This document shows, one piece after another, positions 38,639-51,175 of a DNA stretch of 64,000 nucleotides. Source of the stretch: Bryum argenteum. Taxonomy: Eukaryota > Streptophyta > Bryopsida > Bryales > Bryaceae. The translations under genes were made by a program, and so were the position numbers. The notes beneath the pieces are model-generated. The model saw only the letters and a list, made by a program, of their open reading frames with translations, ran no database searches and was not told where the DNA came from. The stretch covers positions 31,925,864-31,989,863 of the forward strand of contig CM073322.1 of assembly GCA_037043015.1 (NCBI GenBank), read 5' to 3'. Position 1 is the first letter of the stretch; every line of letters begins with the position of its first letter.

Positions 38639-41600
38639 CTATGGGAAGAAGGAGATTCCGCGTCTCGAAAATGACCTGTTGAGTACCTTCTCGACATTTC
38701 TGGATGTGACCAAACTCCAATGGCAGATGGAGATCCATTGGTCATCCGAACGTCCGCAATTCCATACTCCTTCTTCAGGTTGTGTTTTTTTGCCTCCAGA
38801 GTAACTGCTAAATGCAAACAACACTAAGGAACGTGATGTTCTAAATCCAAGAACCGTTGAATCTCGAAATTTTTGGTAGTTTGTGAAAATGTTGGTTTCC
38901 CTAGCCAGGCAATAATCTAAGACGTTTGTGCACAGGAGAAGAGAGTCTAGTACGAACCTGTGCACTGTTGTTAATGTTGATATTGACGATCGTCTGCTTC
39001 CGGAATTCTGAATGCTGAGTTTAGCTAGTTGTAAGGCTTTGAGAACCTCGTTCACTTTGCTTGCAAGATTTTTTTCAATTTGAGCTGACGGGGACTGACT
39101 TTGAAACTGCTTCCCGCTTGGATACGTAAGGCTTTTGGATGTCCCCTCCATGGTGTCATAGTTTGACCATCCTGAACCTCCATCAGCCTTTAAGCAATTA
39201 CGAATTAGACCCGTGAGGATTTGAGTGGAAAAAGAGCAGATCGCGGGATTGTGAACTCAACGTTACTAAAAGAGATAAAGGGAGCACGAGCATAATTTGA
39301 ATGTACACAAAGTATTGCGGAGAAGACGTACCTGGATGAGCATTTGTCCGCATGGTCTTCTGGCAGCTGTTAAATCGTTGGAGTTCGGTATATCTGCAAA
39401 TAGTTGAGTTTCGTCTCCTTCTGCATCAGATAAGGACCTCCAAGAACCCCCTAGCCCTTCCATACTTCTTGACACGCTTTCCATCCGTCCCCTGGTAGAT
39501 TTCTCTCTCATCATTTCGTAGAGGGTAGTTGTCCGGTCGAATGTATGCATTGTCGTTGCCGACTGTGAATAAGAGCCCGATCTATCACGTTGTAGATGAC
39601 GGCCTCTTACTGATGCCTCCCATGGCAATGAAGTACGATTGTTTCCCTTGCTAGGTAGCACCGTTGATGAATGCGCTTCCTCTATGTTCACCCATCCGAT
39701 AAGGGCTTGTGACCTCGCAAGCTCTCCTATTTCTCTACTGCTTTTTTCTGAGTGAATTGTAGGGGTCTTACGAATGGAACCGTCCAAAGGTCTTGAGTCG
39801 TGATAGCGGTGGCTTTTATTCAAGAGTTGTGGGCTGCCTCTGATGTCTCCCCGGTTCTTTCCCACACTCGAACTGAGAAGAGGGGGAGTAGTGAATGATG
39901 CATCCATAGACGCCTCTAGTTCTGCAAATTCTGCATGCTCTAGATTGGAAACTACAATACCGTGACTACCGATCAAGGTTACTGGAGTACTTGATCGGCT
40001 CACCATTTCTCCCACTATTGGAGAACTAGGATGAGTAGAAGGGGTCCTACTGCCAGAGTGAGTATCACACCCACTTTGCTACTATCTTTTTTGCTACGGA
40101 AGCTCCCTGCATCATTGCTGTTGCCTGGTGAAATCGAAGACTCTGTAGTGAGGCTATCTGATCTGGGTTCCTCTACCTGCAGCAGAGGTTTCGGAGATGC
40201 TTTCGCTGATGCTTGAAGCCAATTTGTTGGTTGGGACTCGGTTGAGCAAGATGTTCCAGACGACCATTTAGAGAGCCACTTGAGAACCTTCTGGTCGCGC
40301 CTTCTCCTCGTCTGCAGCATTTTACATTTTAAAGTTACTATAAGCAAACAGAATTCATCGAGAAATTGCAAGTTGAGTTCTTGTCAAAGTTGATGTTGCT
40401 ACTAATGTTCCTATTTCTCCGTGATATGAAATATTAGTCTCTGACAGTTTTTTCGATGTTCTGTCAGGAGCCTGAACGATGTCAAGTAAGGTTTAAATCA
40501 GAAAGACATTGGTAATGTACCAAATTCTGCTTGGCGTTGCTCTGCTCCCATTCACGCTGGGCGCTTTCGTTAGCTTCAAATCGTTCGATTAAGGAGGCTA
40601 CTTTTTTCAAAGTTTTCTCAGGCGCTCTACTTTCTTGTGATGCTTCACCTTGTGAACGTTCGTCCATCATTTCTGGTGCCATGGACCATAACATTGTCAG
40701 AGCTCCAATCCTGCTAAAGCACCATCATTGTAGCCACCACCAGGATGTCGTGCTAGACTTAACGACTTTCAGAATTATCTTTGATGCGAAGACTCGTGAA
40801 ACTCACAACTGGTTAATGATCATTACCATCTTTCGAACTTGAAGCTTGATCTAAGTCCAAAATTGCAGGTGGGACATCTTCACCTTTGAGTTGCACATTC
40901 TTTGTCCTCGAATCGGTCACCAATTTGATTTCCTCTGCAATAGCAACAGTGATTCAGAATATTCTATTTCTTTTCATGATCGTACACCATAAACGAGCAC
41001 AACCCATAAACGCTCAAGAGAGTCTTGGATATTCAACCCCTTCAACGCTTTCTTGATTTTTATTATCATTTATGTAAGATTTTTGACAAACTTATACTCC
41101 GTAATTGTTGCAACGTTGGTGAACGTGCGGTACAAAGTGCAACTGGAAATCATTCCTACAATAAATGTTGACCTACTTTGCACTATATCTGCCATCTCAA
41201 TCATCGACACGAACTTTAATCACTGAACTTTTCATACAATAAGAGAAAGTGTGAGGTCATTTTACCAGATGGTTTCAGAGGAATGTCCTGAACTACATGT
41301 GGAACTTGGCGCATCCAGTTCAATAGTCCTTCGCGGACAAGACAATCAAGAGTCTTATCCGCCGAAAGGGCGGTCATTTCTTCTGCCATTTGATTCCACA
41401 TGTGCTGCAGCCTCTCTTCTGTTGGAAACCTGTTAAAAAAAGACCACAAGTTTGAGTTAGAAGCCAATTGTTTCAATGATCCAATGGAAATGTAGTGACG
41501 CTAAAGTCTCCTCGTTGCATAGTCTGTTAATGAGTTGAGCGTTTGTTAAGTAGATTACATCTAAAATAACTCAGAACCAACTCAAAACTAGTAAGTTATC

Positions 41601-44016
41601 TTAAAAGACGTTAAATTTTAGTCCAGCAGCCTCGACGCTTAACCTTCTCTCTTTGTGATTAGGTCGTGCGCTCGCAGAGCAATTCGAGTCGCTATTCAAA
41701 GACACGATTGTCGAGACGGTAGGAGTGTCAACAACTTGGACATCCTGTAGCTCGCTTTCTTTCACGTTCTGCTCTTCACCCATCTCTTGCTCGGTCGGTG
41801 GAATTGCGATGACATTACTCACCACTTGCTTATTTTCATCACTGAATTCCGTGGATGTATCTCTTGCTTGGCCCGGCTTGATACTTACAGTGGCATTTGC
41901 CTTCGTATCAGCCACGTCAGCAGGCACTTGGCGTTTTTCTTCTGCATGGTCTGCCACCTCTTGATCTTGCTGATCAATTTTCGCTTCCTCATGCAAGGAG
42001 AGAGTTTCATTGTCTGTTGGTGTTGAAGCAAGGCTTCGACCTAGTGACTCAATTTTCAACAGGGATTTGCGCGCTGCTTCTTCTGCTTTTACTCTGGACT
42101 GGATCTCTTGATCCAATCTGCCTTCTAGTTCATGCACCTGCCATGAATATACACAATTATTCGACATTTTCCGTTGTGTTTATATTTTTAGGCTCAGTGC
42201 TTTGCATACTTGATGAGCGATTCCCATACAATTTTATTTGAGCAATCTAACAAAAATCTTCACCACTTTTGCAATTCTAGGAGCCCTTGCGCATTCAAAA
42301 ATACAAAGATACAAATGAAAGGATGTCAGCCTGAGCCTTCCAATACCAACAATAAATACAAAAAGGATCATCACCTTTTTTGTAAGCTGCTGTACACGCT
42401 CCTTTGCTACCTTTGAAGAAGCACGCTCAGCCAAAAGCCTAGCTCTTAGAAAATCGATAGTGATTGCAGACGATTCATCGCCTATAAGCGCTTTTCTGCA
42501 TTTCGAAAAATTGCTTCGCTACAATCAGGGCCCGATAGTTGGGTGACATGAACAGATCAATACATTCGCTTGAAAAAAGTGGAGGGAAAAATTGATCAAA
42601 TGAACATTGAGAAAAGAAAGCACATGAAGATGAAGTAAGAAGATTCAAGAATCGCTGAAAAGACTTCCTAAGTTATCCCAATTAATGGCACATTACCTGT
42701 CTATTCCTGAATTATCGCCAACTGTTTGATCAGGTTCTTGTTTCGCGCTCAAGGCTAAAACCTCCTCACATTGTTTTGCATGCTCATTGCTGCCTCCATT
42801 AGCAACTACATGATCATGTGAATCATGAGAATCCTTCAATGTGTCGGCCTCACCATTGATTAGTATTGCCCCCGCAGATTCCGAAGTGCTTGCAGAGGGT
42901 GCAAACCTCATATCTTCTTGCGATGCAGCAGTAGTCGAAATTTGTGAGTCAGCTATGTGAGATGTGTCGGTGCCATTGACCCCTGATTTAGACGTTGCAA
43001 CCATCTCGCTTTGATCCTTTTTCTCTTCATTGGTAAGCTTCAAATTCTTCTTTTCCTCCTTAACCACTTCTTTGGCTTTCATCTCCTCTAGAAGCTTCCT
43101 TTTCTCGGATTCTAAGCGCTTTGTAGACTTCCATCGTAGAGGAGTTACCGGGTTCAGCGGAGTTGCAGCTGGCAATTTTGCCGAAGTTTGGGCAGCTGAC
43201 AAAGCTACTTCTCGTTCCAGCTCACCAGAAACTCTGGTCTTCCTGCAGTACACATTGTCGGAGGAATTATACTCATACTCACAAAAGTACTAACCTGAAC
43301 AGGCTGCGAATCTGTACAGCTCATGTTTTGGGCTAACTTGCGGTATTGAAAATGCTACGCTTTTAGCAACAGGTAACTAAAACGAGATGTGTTGTAAACC
43401 TAGTGTACCGACCATGTGATTAGAGGGAGGAAATTATCCTTTCGATTGTTGATCGGCAGTTCGGCATTTCTAGTACTTAATGAGTTAACATTGGAAAAAT
43501 TCTTCTAGTCACGCATAGTCAAAGATTATTAAGTAACTACAGGAAATTTAATGCATTTGTATAAGAGAAGGTGTGGACTTCTAAAGGACCCGAGGAACCT
43601 CGTGAACAAGCACATAGCGATGATGATCCGCATCGTTCCGTCAAGATTTTGCATAATAAGTCTCGTAGATCTCGTTGTGAGTTGATCAACTTTAAATTTT
43701 TCGAGTTTTTCCAAACTTTAAATTAACTCCTATATACTACGGCACACAACCGAGGCCGTGACGATGGCAACCCTTACTTCATTACCACAACTTGCTGCTA
43801 ATTGGTGTAAACCTGAATTGACAAAGTAAGAGCACAACAGACAAAGAGAGCGAGTGCCACTCAAGCAAAGAGTGTAGAGATTACAAACCTCATGGACTGT
43901 TGTCTGGAGCCAGAAGGAACCTTCTCCTCCATGTCCAGCCTCGTTGTTAGCGACTTGGACTCCATGACGCCGTTGCTTTGAGAGACAGTCAAACCATTGG
44001 CCACAGGGTTCCGCAT
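38639..44016 (-). CDS. Plant-type coiled-coil protein of unknown function (right copy)
   Basis: Mirror copy of the gene at 7,433. Exons 5' to 3': 43889-44016, 42697-43243, 42375-42495, 41644-42137, 41266-41429, 40827-40934, 40521-40710, 39332-40311, 38958-39187 and about 38639-38804. Exons 2 and 4 are uninterrupted here; exon 2 reads from KTRVSGELEREVALSAAQTS to DNSGIDR. Exon 7 is one base short (about 40,699) and exon 8 one base short (about 40,056) relative to the left copy. The last exon has seven A where the left copy has six (near 38,787), so the two copies predict different C-termini and I cannot say which is correct. Exon 8 also has a short compensated frame difference. Predicted helices and Ser-rich stretches are as in the other copy. 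Function is not inferred. Confidence 0.7.
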
Positions 44017-45715
44017 CGGACGTCGTGGTAGTGATATATCTTTCTGCTCCTTCGAGGACTCTTTCAAAACTTTCGTGGAACACCTCTACCTTTCCCTACA
44101 CAAACCATATCCGAACTGTCAAAGCTCTTCGATAGTTAGGCTTTTGTACTAGTTTACGCAGATACGGCTGACACAAAAACCACTTCACAGCAGCGCCTCC
44201 ATCACGTCAATGCGGTAGCTTACGAAGCGTTCACGCACACTCCCTCCTCAGCAGTAATCACTCCTCATACTCCGAGGCTAGAGAATCATATTCTCTGAAC
44301 TCTACTTACACTACTTCTCTGCTACAGAACGTTACCAAATCGATCATGTTTCAGAAAGACTTTGATTAATCCTGTATACTCCGAAATTCAAATGAACCTG
44401 AACAGATCGCGGAGAAAAAACATTCACTATTTAAATGCAGCAGCAACGACATGTCCAAATCCTACCAAACTGCACAAAGCATTAATACTCAGCACATAAA
44501 TAAAACCGAAGGAACAGGCTACCGTAGTTACCTTCAACTATCACCATTGATCACTCTCCTCAAACCAGGATAACTGTAATTTGCACTCCTAGCGAACGTC
44601 ATCTCATCAAGTCTGCCACCTCTCGTCCATGTCTCGTAACAAATCCGATCCTACGGCGCTAATCGATCTCCTGCTCTTGCCTGCAGCAACAACAACGAGA
44701 ACCGTTCGAAAAACTTGCATGTGATCGAAATAGGAAAAAAGAAACGTCCGATGAAAGTCATTTGCTCCCAAACGAGAGGAAATGAGAAAATGTGTCAGAG
44801 AAATGCAAGCGGCAGGTTTCTGGCCTTCATAATTGATGCAACGACACCATGCCTGTGCTCCATCACGATCACTAGCTGCAGAAAAAGCTCTGCCTGCACG
44901 CTTGGTCACAGCTGCAGCATTCACCACGATTCTTGTGCACAATGCGCGCCCAGCCAATTCTTCATGAAAATCAAATCAGCCGTATATGTACATCAATCTC
45001 CATCTATGACCATAGTACATTCCCTCCTTCGTATCATGTTCCCAGGACGTACAGGTTTCTATGACTCTAGAAGTACTTACCTCTCCAGTTGTAGCCAGTT
45101 GTTATTTTACGTCGTTGTAATCATTCTCTCTGAAGTCTACGACTTGCTTATGATTCTTCGTAAATCGCCTTTGACTAGGAGAAGTCAATTACCAGTCTAA
45201 TTGGAAAACCATAGAAAGTACAATGTGCATTATTGGAAGGTAGGATTATATGTTTTAAAAAGAGCATTGACCTTAGATGAATACAATGTTTTCGGATGGA
45301 GTGCACTCAAGACCACTGTTGGCAGTTTTTGAAACTGCATTTTTGTCCCTTGTGCTCTTAGAAATGATAAGGAGTAAGTAAAAGCTTCGGTGACCACACG
45401 GTGAAAAAATGTCTTGCTATTTTGGTGAAGTCACTCATTGTGATCAGTGTCAAGTTGACTTATGGAGGCTGAAGAATTCACATGGAAAATAAATAGCAAC
45501 GCTCCATAGAATAATAACTACAACAAATTTAAACAAAAAGGACACTTTACTTGCATTTGATTGCAACATCTGTCATTGCACAATTCTCACCTGACGCTGC
45601 TGCATGTACTTTGTTTGAATTAGAGTTTATAAACAAAACATGAAGACCTTCAGGCTCTTTTATGATGAGATCATAAATCATGTCACAGCATCTTTGTCTA
45701 CAGCATGTGGGAGAA
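44017..45715. other. Upstream region of right coiled-coil gene, no assigned gene
   Basis: Mirror of 5,731-7,432. It contains only short open frames without recognisable domains and is presumed to include the promoter and 5' untranslated sequence. Confidence 0.35.
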
Positions 45716-46082
45716 TTAACCCCTATGCTTAAACGCCCAAGCAAGCCCGAGGGGCTTGATTCCATCAGAATCTTCTTTGGAGCTCTCACTCCAATCAACT
45801 TTTCACTTATATTTTGATGTCAAACTGGTCACCGTCTTATGATGCATTCAAAAATTAAAATTTTACAATTTAAATCACAATTTGTAGGTATGATTTTATG
45901 GTTTGTAGGTAGATTGGGGTTGTACATAACCTTGTAGGAGGTTGCAAGCTCATCATTGATTGGTTCATTCATGGTGCCCTAGTTCAAAAAGTGCACTATT
46001 CATGATGCCCAAGTCCAAAAGATGTTGTGATCCAATTTTGGGCTGCCCGTTTTAGACCCCATGGGCGTTTAAGGGTTAAGGA
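45716..46082. mobile_element. Short piggyBac-like MITE, arm-specific insertion
   Basis: TTAA bounds both ends, with related termini CCCCTATGCTTAAACGCCC and, on the other strand, CCCTTAAACGCCCATG. The left arm has a single TTAA at the matching site (5,727-5,730), an exact empty site. A subterminal hairpin, CAAGCCC with GGGCTTG, is at 45,742-45,758. An older copy of the family lies at 50,164-50,522. No coding capacity. Confidence 0.93.
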
Positions 46083-46496
46083 ACAACAATGAGTTTTAAT
46101 GAATAATTGTACATACCAAGTTCCCCTAATTTTTCCCACTGTTGATTCATTCTCTAGTAAGGTGGCCACTTGCACAATTTCCAGCACATGGATGTTACTA
46201 GTACAAGCAATTTTTCTTACATGGGAAAAATTAGTAGAAAGTTAGAGGAAAAGAAAATCATCATTTTTGGACTCTTCCACAATAAGTTATGAATTTCTGA
46301 AAATGGTGCCTTGAAGTAATTCCCTATAATATTTGTAGAGAAGTATTGTTGAATGGGGAAGCTATTACATACCTCAAAGTGAAGATTACTAAAGCTTCAG
46401 TAACCTGCTCCACTTGAGACCACTATACTATAAAGCCAAAGTTCTGAACATGCTCAAATTGAGATGTATTGATTCTAATTAGTAAATATTATAATT

Positions 46497-46571
<75 letters not shown>

Positions 46572-47216
46572 TATTTGAACATAAAGCGTGTCACCGTCAT
46601 CTATTGTAGCAACGGATAAATTCGTTCGTGTTTTAAATTGTGAAAGTTCAGTGAGAATGTGACCAATGGGAGTTTGGAGATGTTATATTTATGATAAGGT
46701 AGGAACTGGGCTGAGCAGTAACAGAGTTGGTCATAGCTGGGCCAACTGATCGTAACAGAAAGTTGAAGGTAAGTTATATATTGGCAGACGAGGAATTGGG
46801 AGATTTTGAATGAGTGATGCGGAGGAAGCCCATGTGCCTGTCCAAACGACGAGTAACTCAAGTCAGGTGACGGTGATAAATAGTGACGGTGATGAAATGG
46901 AATGGGTCGGCCAGTGGATCACAAGGGCCATGATCATTTTTTCATTCAATCATTGATGATTCTGTTCATTCTAGATTGGTGCAGTTTTTCATTCCGTGCC
47001 ACTGATGTTCAGTCACCAACTTTGCAGACATTCTGAATTTTCCTTTCTTTTTATTTATTGTTATTAGTGTGACGATGCAATTGAGATTGATTTCTAGTGT
47101 GGCCATGTCCTGCCAATGCCTGCCGGCATGCAGCGTACCACCATGCAGATACGGTGCCAGTAAAGGAATCTGGGATGTTGACAGCAGAAGGCCAATGAAA
47201 GAGGCTCCAGCCTGTA
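46083..47216. other. Right-arm flank between MITE and mariner element
   Basis: Mirror of about 4,620-5,730. No gene is seen. It carries the TA tract noted separately. Confidence 0.4.
46501..46570. repeat. TA dinucleotide tract
   Basis: Seventy bases of uninterrupted TA. The left arm has only a few TA units at the matching place (about 5,280-5,295), so expansion in this arm or contraction in the other followed their separation. Such tracts can extrude cruciforms. Confidence 0.95.
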
Positions 47217-48152
47217 CAGTGGGGTACAGAAATAATTCGAACTGAATTTGTAGGCAGTTTTTGAAAAAACTTCGAAATGTGCCTACATACTCAAAAATGA
47301 TCGGAATTGCAATCCGTAAAGGGCATTGGAACCACGTCAGAGTGTTTTACACTATCATGGCAAAAAATTGCTTCTTTTTTGTGCAAATGTTCAAAGAACT
47401 AAAACTCTACATGTTCCATCCACAATTGACCATTGTCGCTTTGTGCTTCAATTACAATGTTCATTTTCACTTGCAAAATTGATATGAGTGCCATAAGTTG
47501 TTCTTTAGATACTTGAGCTCATGCTTATTGAATCATTGATATGTTCCTTGTTTGTTTCTTGGGTAGGAGGAATGTCTTAGAATGTGCTTGTGACTATTCA
47601 ATTTTTCTCAAAGCTTTGTGAAGCCATTCACACCACTAGAAATGTCCTACAAGGACTTAAAGGATGGTTTGATAAAGTTAGGGTGCTTACTTTCATAAGC
47701 TCATTGCCAAATTCAAATTCTTTTAACATTCTCGCCGAGTTTAAATCAAAGTTCAATTTCACACCTTAAGTGTTGATTGGAAATTTATCACAAAACTACT
47801 CCAACTCAAAAGTTTAGAGGGAGCAAGTATTTTTGAACATTCAACAATGAGCTCAAGTATCTAAAGAACAACTTATGGCACTCATATCAATTTTGCAAGT
47901 GAAAATGAACATTGTAATTGAAGCACAAAGCGACAGTGGTCAATTGTGGATGGAACATGTAGAGTTTTAGTTCTTTGAACAATTGCACAAAAAAGAAGCA
48001 ATTTTTTGCCATGATAGTGTAAAACACTCTAACGTGGTTCCAACGCCCTTTACGGATTGCAATTCCGATCATTTTTGAGTATGTATGCACATTTCGAAGT
48101 TTTTTCAAAAACTGCCTTCAAATTCAGTTCGAATTATTTCTGTACCCCACTG
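47217..48152. mobile_element. Tc1/mariner-type element with very long TIRs
   Basis: The 936 bp element is flanked by TA on both sides. The left end, CAGTGGGGTACAGAAATAAT, is mirrored at the right end, and the inverted repeats run about 265 bp inward, leaving a spacer of about 400 bp. The starts and the TA duplication fit Tc1/mariner. No transposase is encoded; the open frame in each TIR is simply the mirrored repeat. The degenerate transposase locus at 51,850 ends in a related terminal sequence and may be a relative of the autonomous source. Confidence 0.9.
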
Positions 48153-48640
48153 TACAATTGATCCTCTTACCAAGGCCTACCAGGGTCTATGGTTGAAGTA
48201 CCCATAACCACTAACATAAGAAAATTCGCCCATTTGTAGCTGGTCTATTTATAGTGGGTAATTTTTTTTTGGGTGGCAAGATAGTTTTTAGGAAGGTTTG
48301 TAATTTTTTTATATTTTTTGTAAAACACATTAATTAATACAAATCTTCAAACAGTAAAGTACTGTAGGACCCGTAATCAACCTATAGGATATGCAAAAAT
48401 CACTTTAGGTGGTACAAATTTTCATTCATGATTCGACCCAAAACCACCAGCTTTTTTATTGTTTTGATTGGTCAGTTTGAGTGTTCTGACAATGCTAGTT
48501 CAGGCTAGGTGCGGTTATGGGGAGATCTATAGGTTGATACTGGGGGGGCTGGTGGTTTTAGGTACTTCTACCTTACATCTATAAACTTCTTTGTCCTAGT
48601 GAGTGTACAGTACCCTCTCAGAAGTTTCAAAGACTATATA
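48153..48640. other. Intergenic, nothing recognised
   Basis: AT-rich unique sequence between the mariner element and the SINE-like element. No open frame or repeat partner was identified. Confidence 0.4.
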
Positions 48641-49005
48641 GATAGAAAGAGAGATAAATAGATAGATAGAAACTCTGGTCCCTCTCTAAGGGGCCAACAT
48701 GACTCACGTATTTGTTCGTAATGCTAAAAACCCGACGCTCACCAGACAAGGGGAAATTGGAACAATACCACATCCCCCTTTGGAGGGTGGACACTCTAAC
48801 TAAGCTAGTTACTAATACTTTGGAGATACTTGACATAGTATCACCCAAAGGGCTTTAAGGTACCCATACAACAAGGTCCGAGGTCCTCATACCATTGTTG
48901 GATGGATTATGGTGGTGAGCACCACCCAAGGTTGGCGAATAGAACTTACTACCTCCTCAATGGAGGCCGTAGGCCCCAACTACCAAAACAAGGCTTGTGG
49001 TGCCT
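48641..49005 (-). mobile_element. tRNA-derived SINE-like element, second copy
   Basis: It matches 24,851-25,207 along its length, with about 80 percent identity by eye, in the same orientation and with the same ATCT-type tail (GATA on the plus strand). The tRNA-like head is more decayed here. Confidence 0.65.
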
Positions 49006-49033
49006 TTTTAGGGACTACATGAAGTATCAAGCT

Positions 49034-50081
49034 TTAACCCCTAAAAGCCCAATCGACCATATTCTGGTCGATGCCGATTTTTGAGGGGCTCCAGTGGGTA
49101 AAAAAAGTAACTTTTTGCTAAGTATTTTTTTTTTACTAGGAGTTTGGTGAGTTGAGAACTACATCCAATTTACAAAACCTCATTTGAATTCATAGAATTT
49201 TTTCTACTAAGCTTCAAACACAAACAGGGCAAAGATTTGGACTTGGGCAACTTGTGGGCAGCATCTAGAGCCAATCAAGTGTGAGTTTGGCCATTGATTG
49301 GGCAACAGCTTGAAAATGGAAATCTTGAATTTGACAGAGGGGCAGAAAGGGTTTGAGGGTCACCCATGATTCCTCCCCTCACTCTCCACTGTTCACATGC
49401 TTACAAAATGTTAAAAAGGGCAATGGATAAGGGGGGAAGGGGGATTGCTTTTATGGGTAAAGGGAGGGAGACTTGCTTATGTGAGACAGATTTGGGTGGA
49501 TGCCATATGCGACAACTCACATGCCACCTCACATGCTACTTGCTATTTTTTTATTATTATTGAATGTGTTTTATAACAATTATTCTTCTTTTCTTGGAAT
49601 CAGTAGTGAAGGGCCCATCCGCACCCTTTATTTTCCACTTGTGCCCCAAGGTGTGTAAAGTTTTTGAGAAATTTTGCAATGTTTCAAGATTTTGTGTACC
49701 TCACCCATTGCAAGCCACATTATAAAATATGTATACATCCTAAAATTCTACTTTTTTTTGAAAATGGTATAGAACTACACATGACAATGTATTTCCAAGA
49801 GAGGCTGCGTTTTCAACATTGTATGAAGTCGTAATAATTGCTCAAAGTCTGCTGCCCGAAAAATCAAAACTTGCATATTTTTCATCTAATGCATATATCT
49901 CCCAATCCGTGCGGGCAAGAATTCTGAATTTTTTGTGAAGGTTTCCATACTACTATCCTACAAGATCCTACGGTTGGATTTGTTCAGATCTAATTTCAAA
50001 AATCCTTAAAAAATGCTGATTGTCTTGCTCTTTCTAGGGTGAAGTTCAAGCTTCCTACCCCCTTGGGCTTTTAGGGGTTAA
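49034..50081 (+). mobile_element. PiggyBac-like MITE
   Basis: Mirrored termini TTAACCCCTAAAAGCCC and GGGCTTTTAGGGGTTAA bracket 1,048 bp. A subterminal hairpin, ATCGACCA with TGGTCGAT, lies at 49,052-49,072. The element is related to both ends of the 830-2,855 element in direct orientation. No coding capacity is seen. Confidence 0.9.
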
Positions 50082-50163
50082 GAAGCATAACAATGAATAA
50101 TCATTTCTCCTAGATTAGATGACCACTTTTAGTGAGACTAGCCCCAAATTGTTCATAATCAAG

Positions 50164-50522
50164 TTAACTCTTAAACTCCCAAGCAAGCCCGAAAGGTTTT
50201 TTCCCAACATTATGCTCACACTATATTCAACTTTTCATCTATATTTTGATGTCAAACTAGTCACCTTCTTATAATGCATTCAAATAGTGAAATTTTACAA
50301 TTCAAATCACAATTTGTATGAGTGATTATGTGCTTTGAAAGGATTGTGGTAGGTAAATTGGGGTTGTACATAACCTTGTTGTAAGTTGCTAGCTCATTAT
50401 TGATTGGTTCATCATGATGCCCGAGTTCAGAAAGTGCACTATTTATAATCCCCAAGTCCAAAAGATGTTGGTATCCAAATTTGGGGTGCTCATCAAACCC
50501 CATGGGCGTTTTATGGATTAAC
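50164..50522. mobile_element. Short piggyBac-like MITE, older copy
   Basis: It is bounded by TTAA and is related over most of its length to 45,716-46,082 (for example CCCAAGCAAGCCCGA near its start and CCCATGGGCG near its end), but has accumulated substitutions, including in the termini. It shows that the family was active before the right-arm insertion. Confidence 0.8.
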
Positions 50523-50785
50523 TATTCAAAATGTGTCATTTGCATGCTAATCTAAACCACGTGTGTGAGAATTATCCCATATATATGATGTGTATATACC
50601 TCTTTGGGCATGAGGTTGATATATATGCCTCTCTTGTCAACACACTTTAGATTCTTTTTCATTGCTTTTTATTTATTTCAATGTCTATCAAGCTCTCAAT
50701 GCAAATAAGTATCCTCTCCACTGTTGAGATATTCTACGGAGCCTCTCGTAGAATTTGTTGAAGATGACTATCTCCCAAATTCTCA

Positions 50786-51175
50786 TTAATGCCCCTAAAA
50801 TGCGGGCCACAAAGCACGCCCGAAAAATGCAGAGAAGAGGGGGTATAGGAGGGGTCTAGCTGGATGGGTCTTGGGGGCGGGGGGTCTTGGGTGAGGGGTC
50901 TTGTAGGCGGGGAGTCTTGAGGGGAGTGGAGTCTTATGGGGCAGATTTACCCCATATCGTTTGTAGCTACTTCCTCCCCATGAGAAAGTACAAGAAGGTT
51001 GGGGTTGTACTCGTAAAATAAAATTTTAATATTAAGTGCACTCATGAGGTCTATGTGGCACCCCCTTAAGAGGGTTCATGTGGCACGAAAGGCCCAACAT
51101 TAATTAAGTAATGTAAAACTAAGTGAAGGTCACTATGCAGCAACATCTCAAGATCAATGTGTTTAGAGGGTTTAA
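50786..51175. mobile_element. Diverged piggyBac-like MITE with G-rich core
   Basis: TTAATGCCCCTAAAATG at the left and GTGTTTAGAGGGTTTAA at the right are mirrored TTAA-type ends, and the sequence between them is absent from the mirrored left segment near 705. A small hairpin, CGGGC with GCCCG, is at 50,803-50,822. Confidence 0.65.
50850..50940 (+). repeat. G-rich imperfect tandem repeat
   Basis: Units of about 15 bp built on GGGTCTTG followed by G runs repeat five to six times. Several runs of four or more G make a quadruplex possible on this strand. It lies inside the MITE at 50,786. Confidence 0.75.

Larger units (their letters stand above)
28223..47998. repeat. Right arm of giant inverted repeat (near-identical part)
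   Basis: Reverse complement of about 2,856-23,225. Inside this arm only are the TTAA insertion at 45,716-46,082 and the 70 bp TA tract at 46,501-46,570. The outer edge falls within the second TIR of the mariner element at 47,217-48,152. Independent insertions in each arm argue against a simple fold-back read artefact, although joined haplotypes remain possible. Confidence 0.95.

Noticed and set aside
47261..48108. Pair of mirrored 73-codon open frames in the mariner element, which might encode a small protein
   Set aside because: They are the two TIRs read inward. The similarity is explained by the inverted repeat, and no transposase motif is present.
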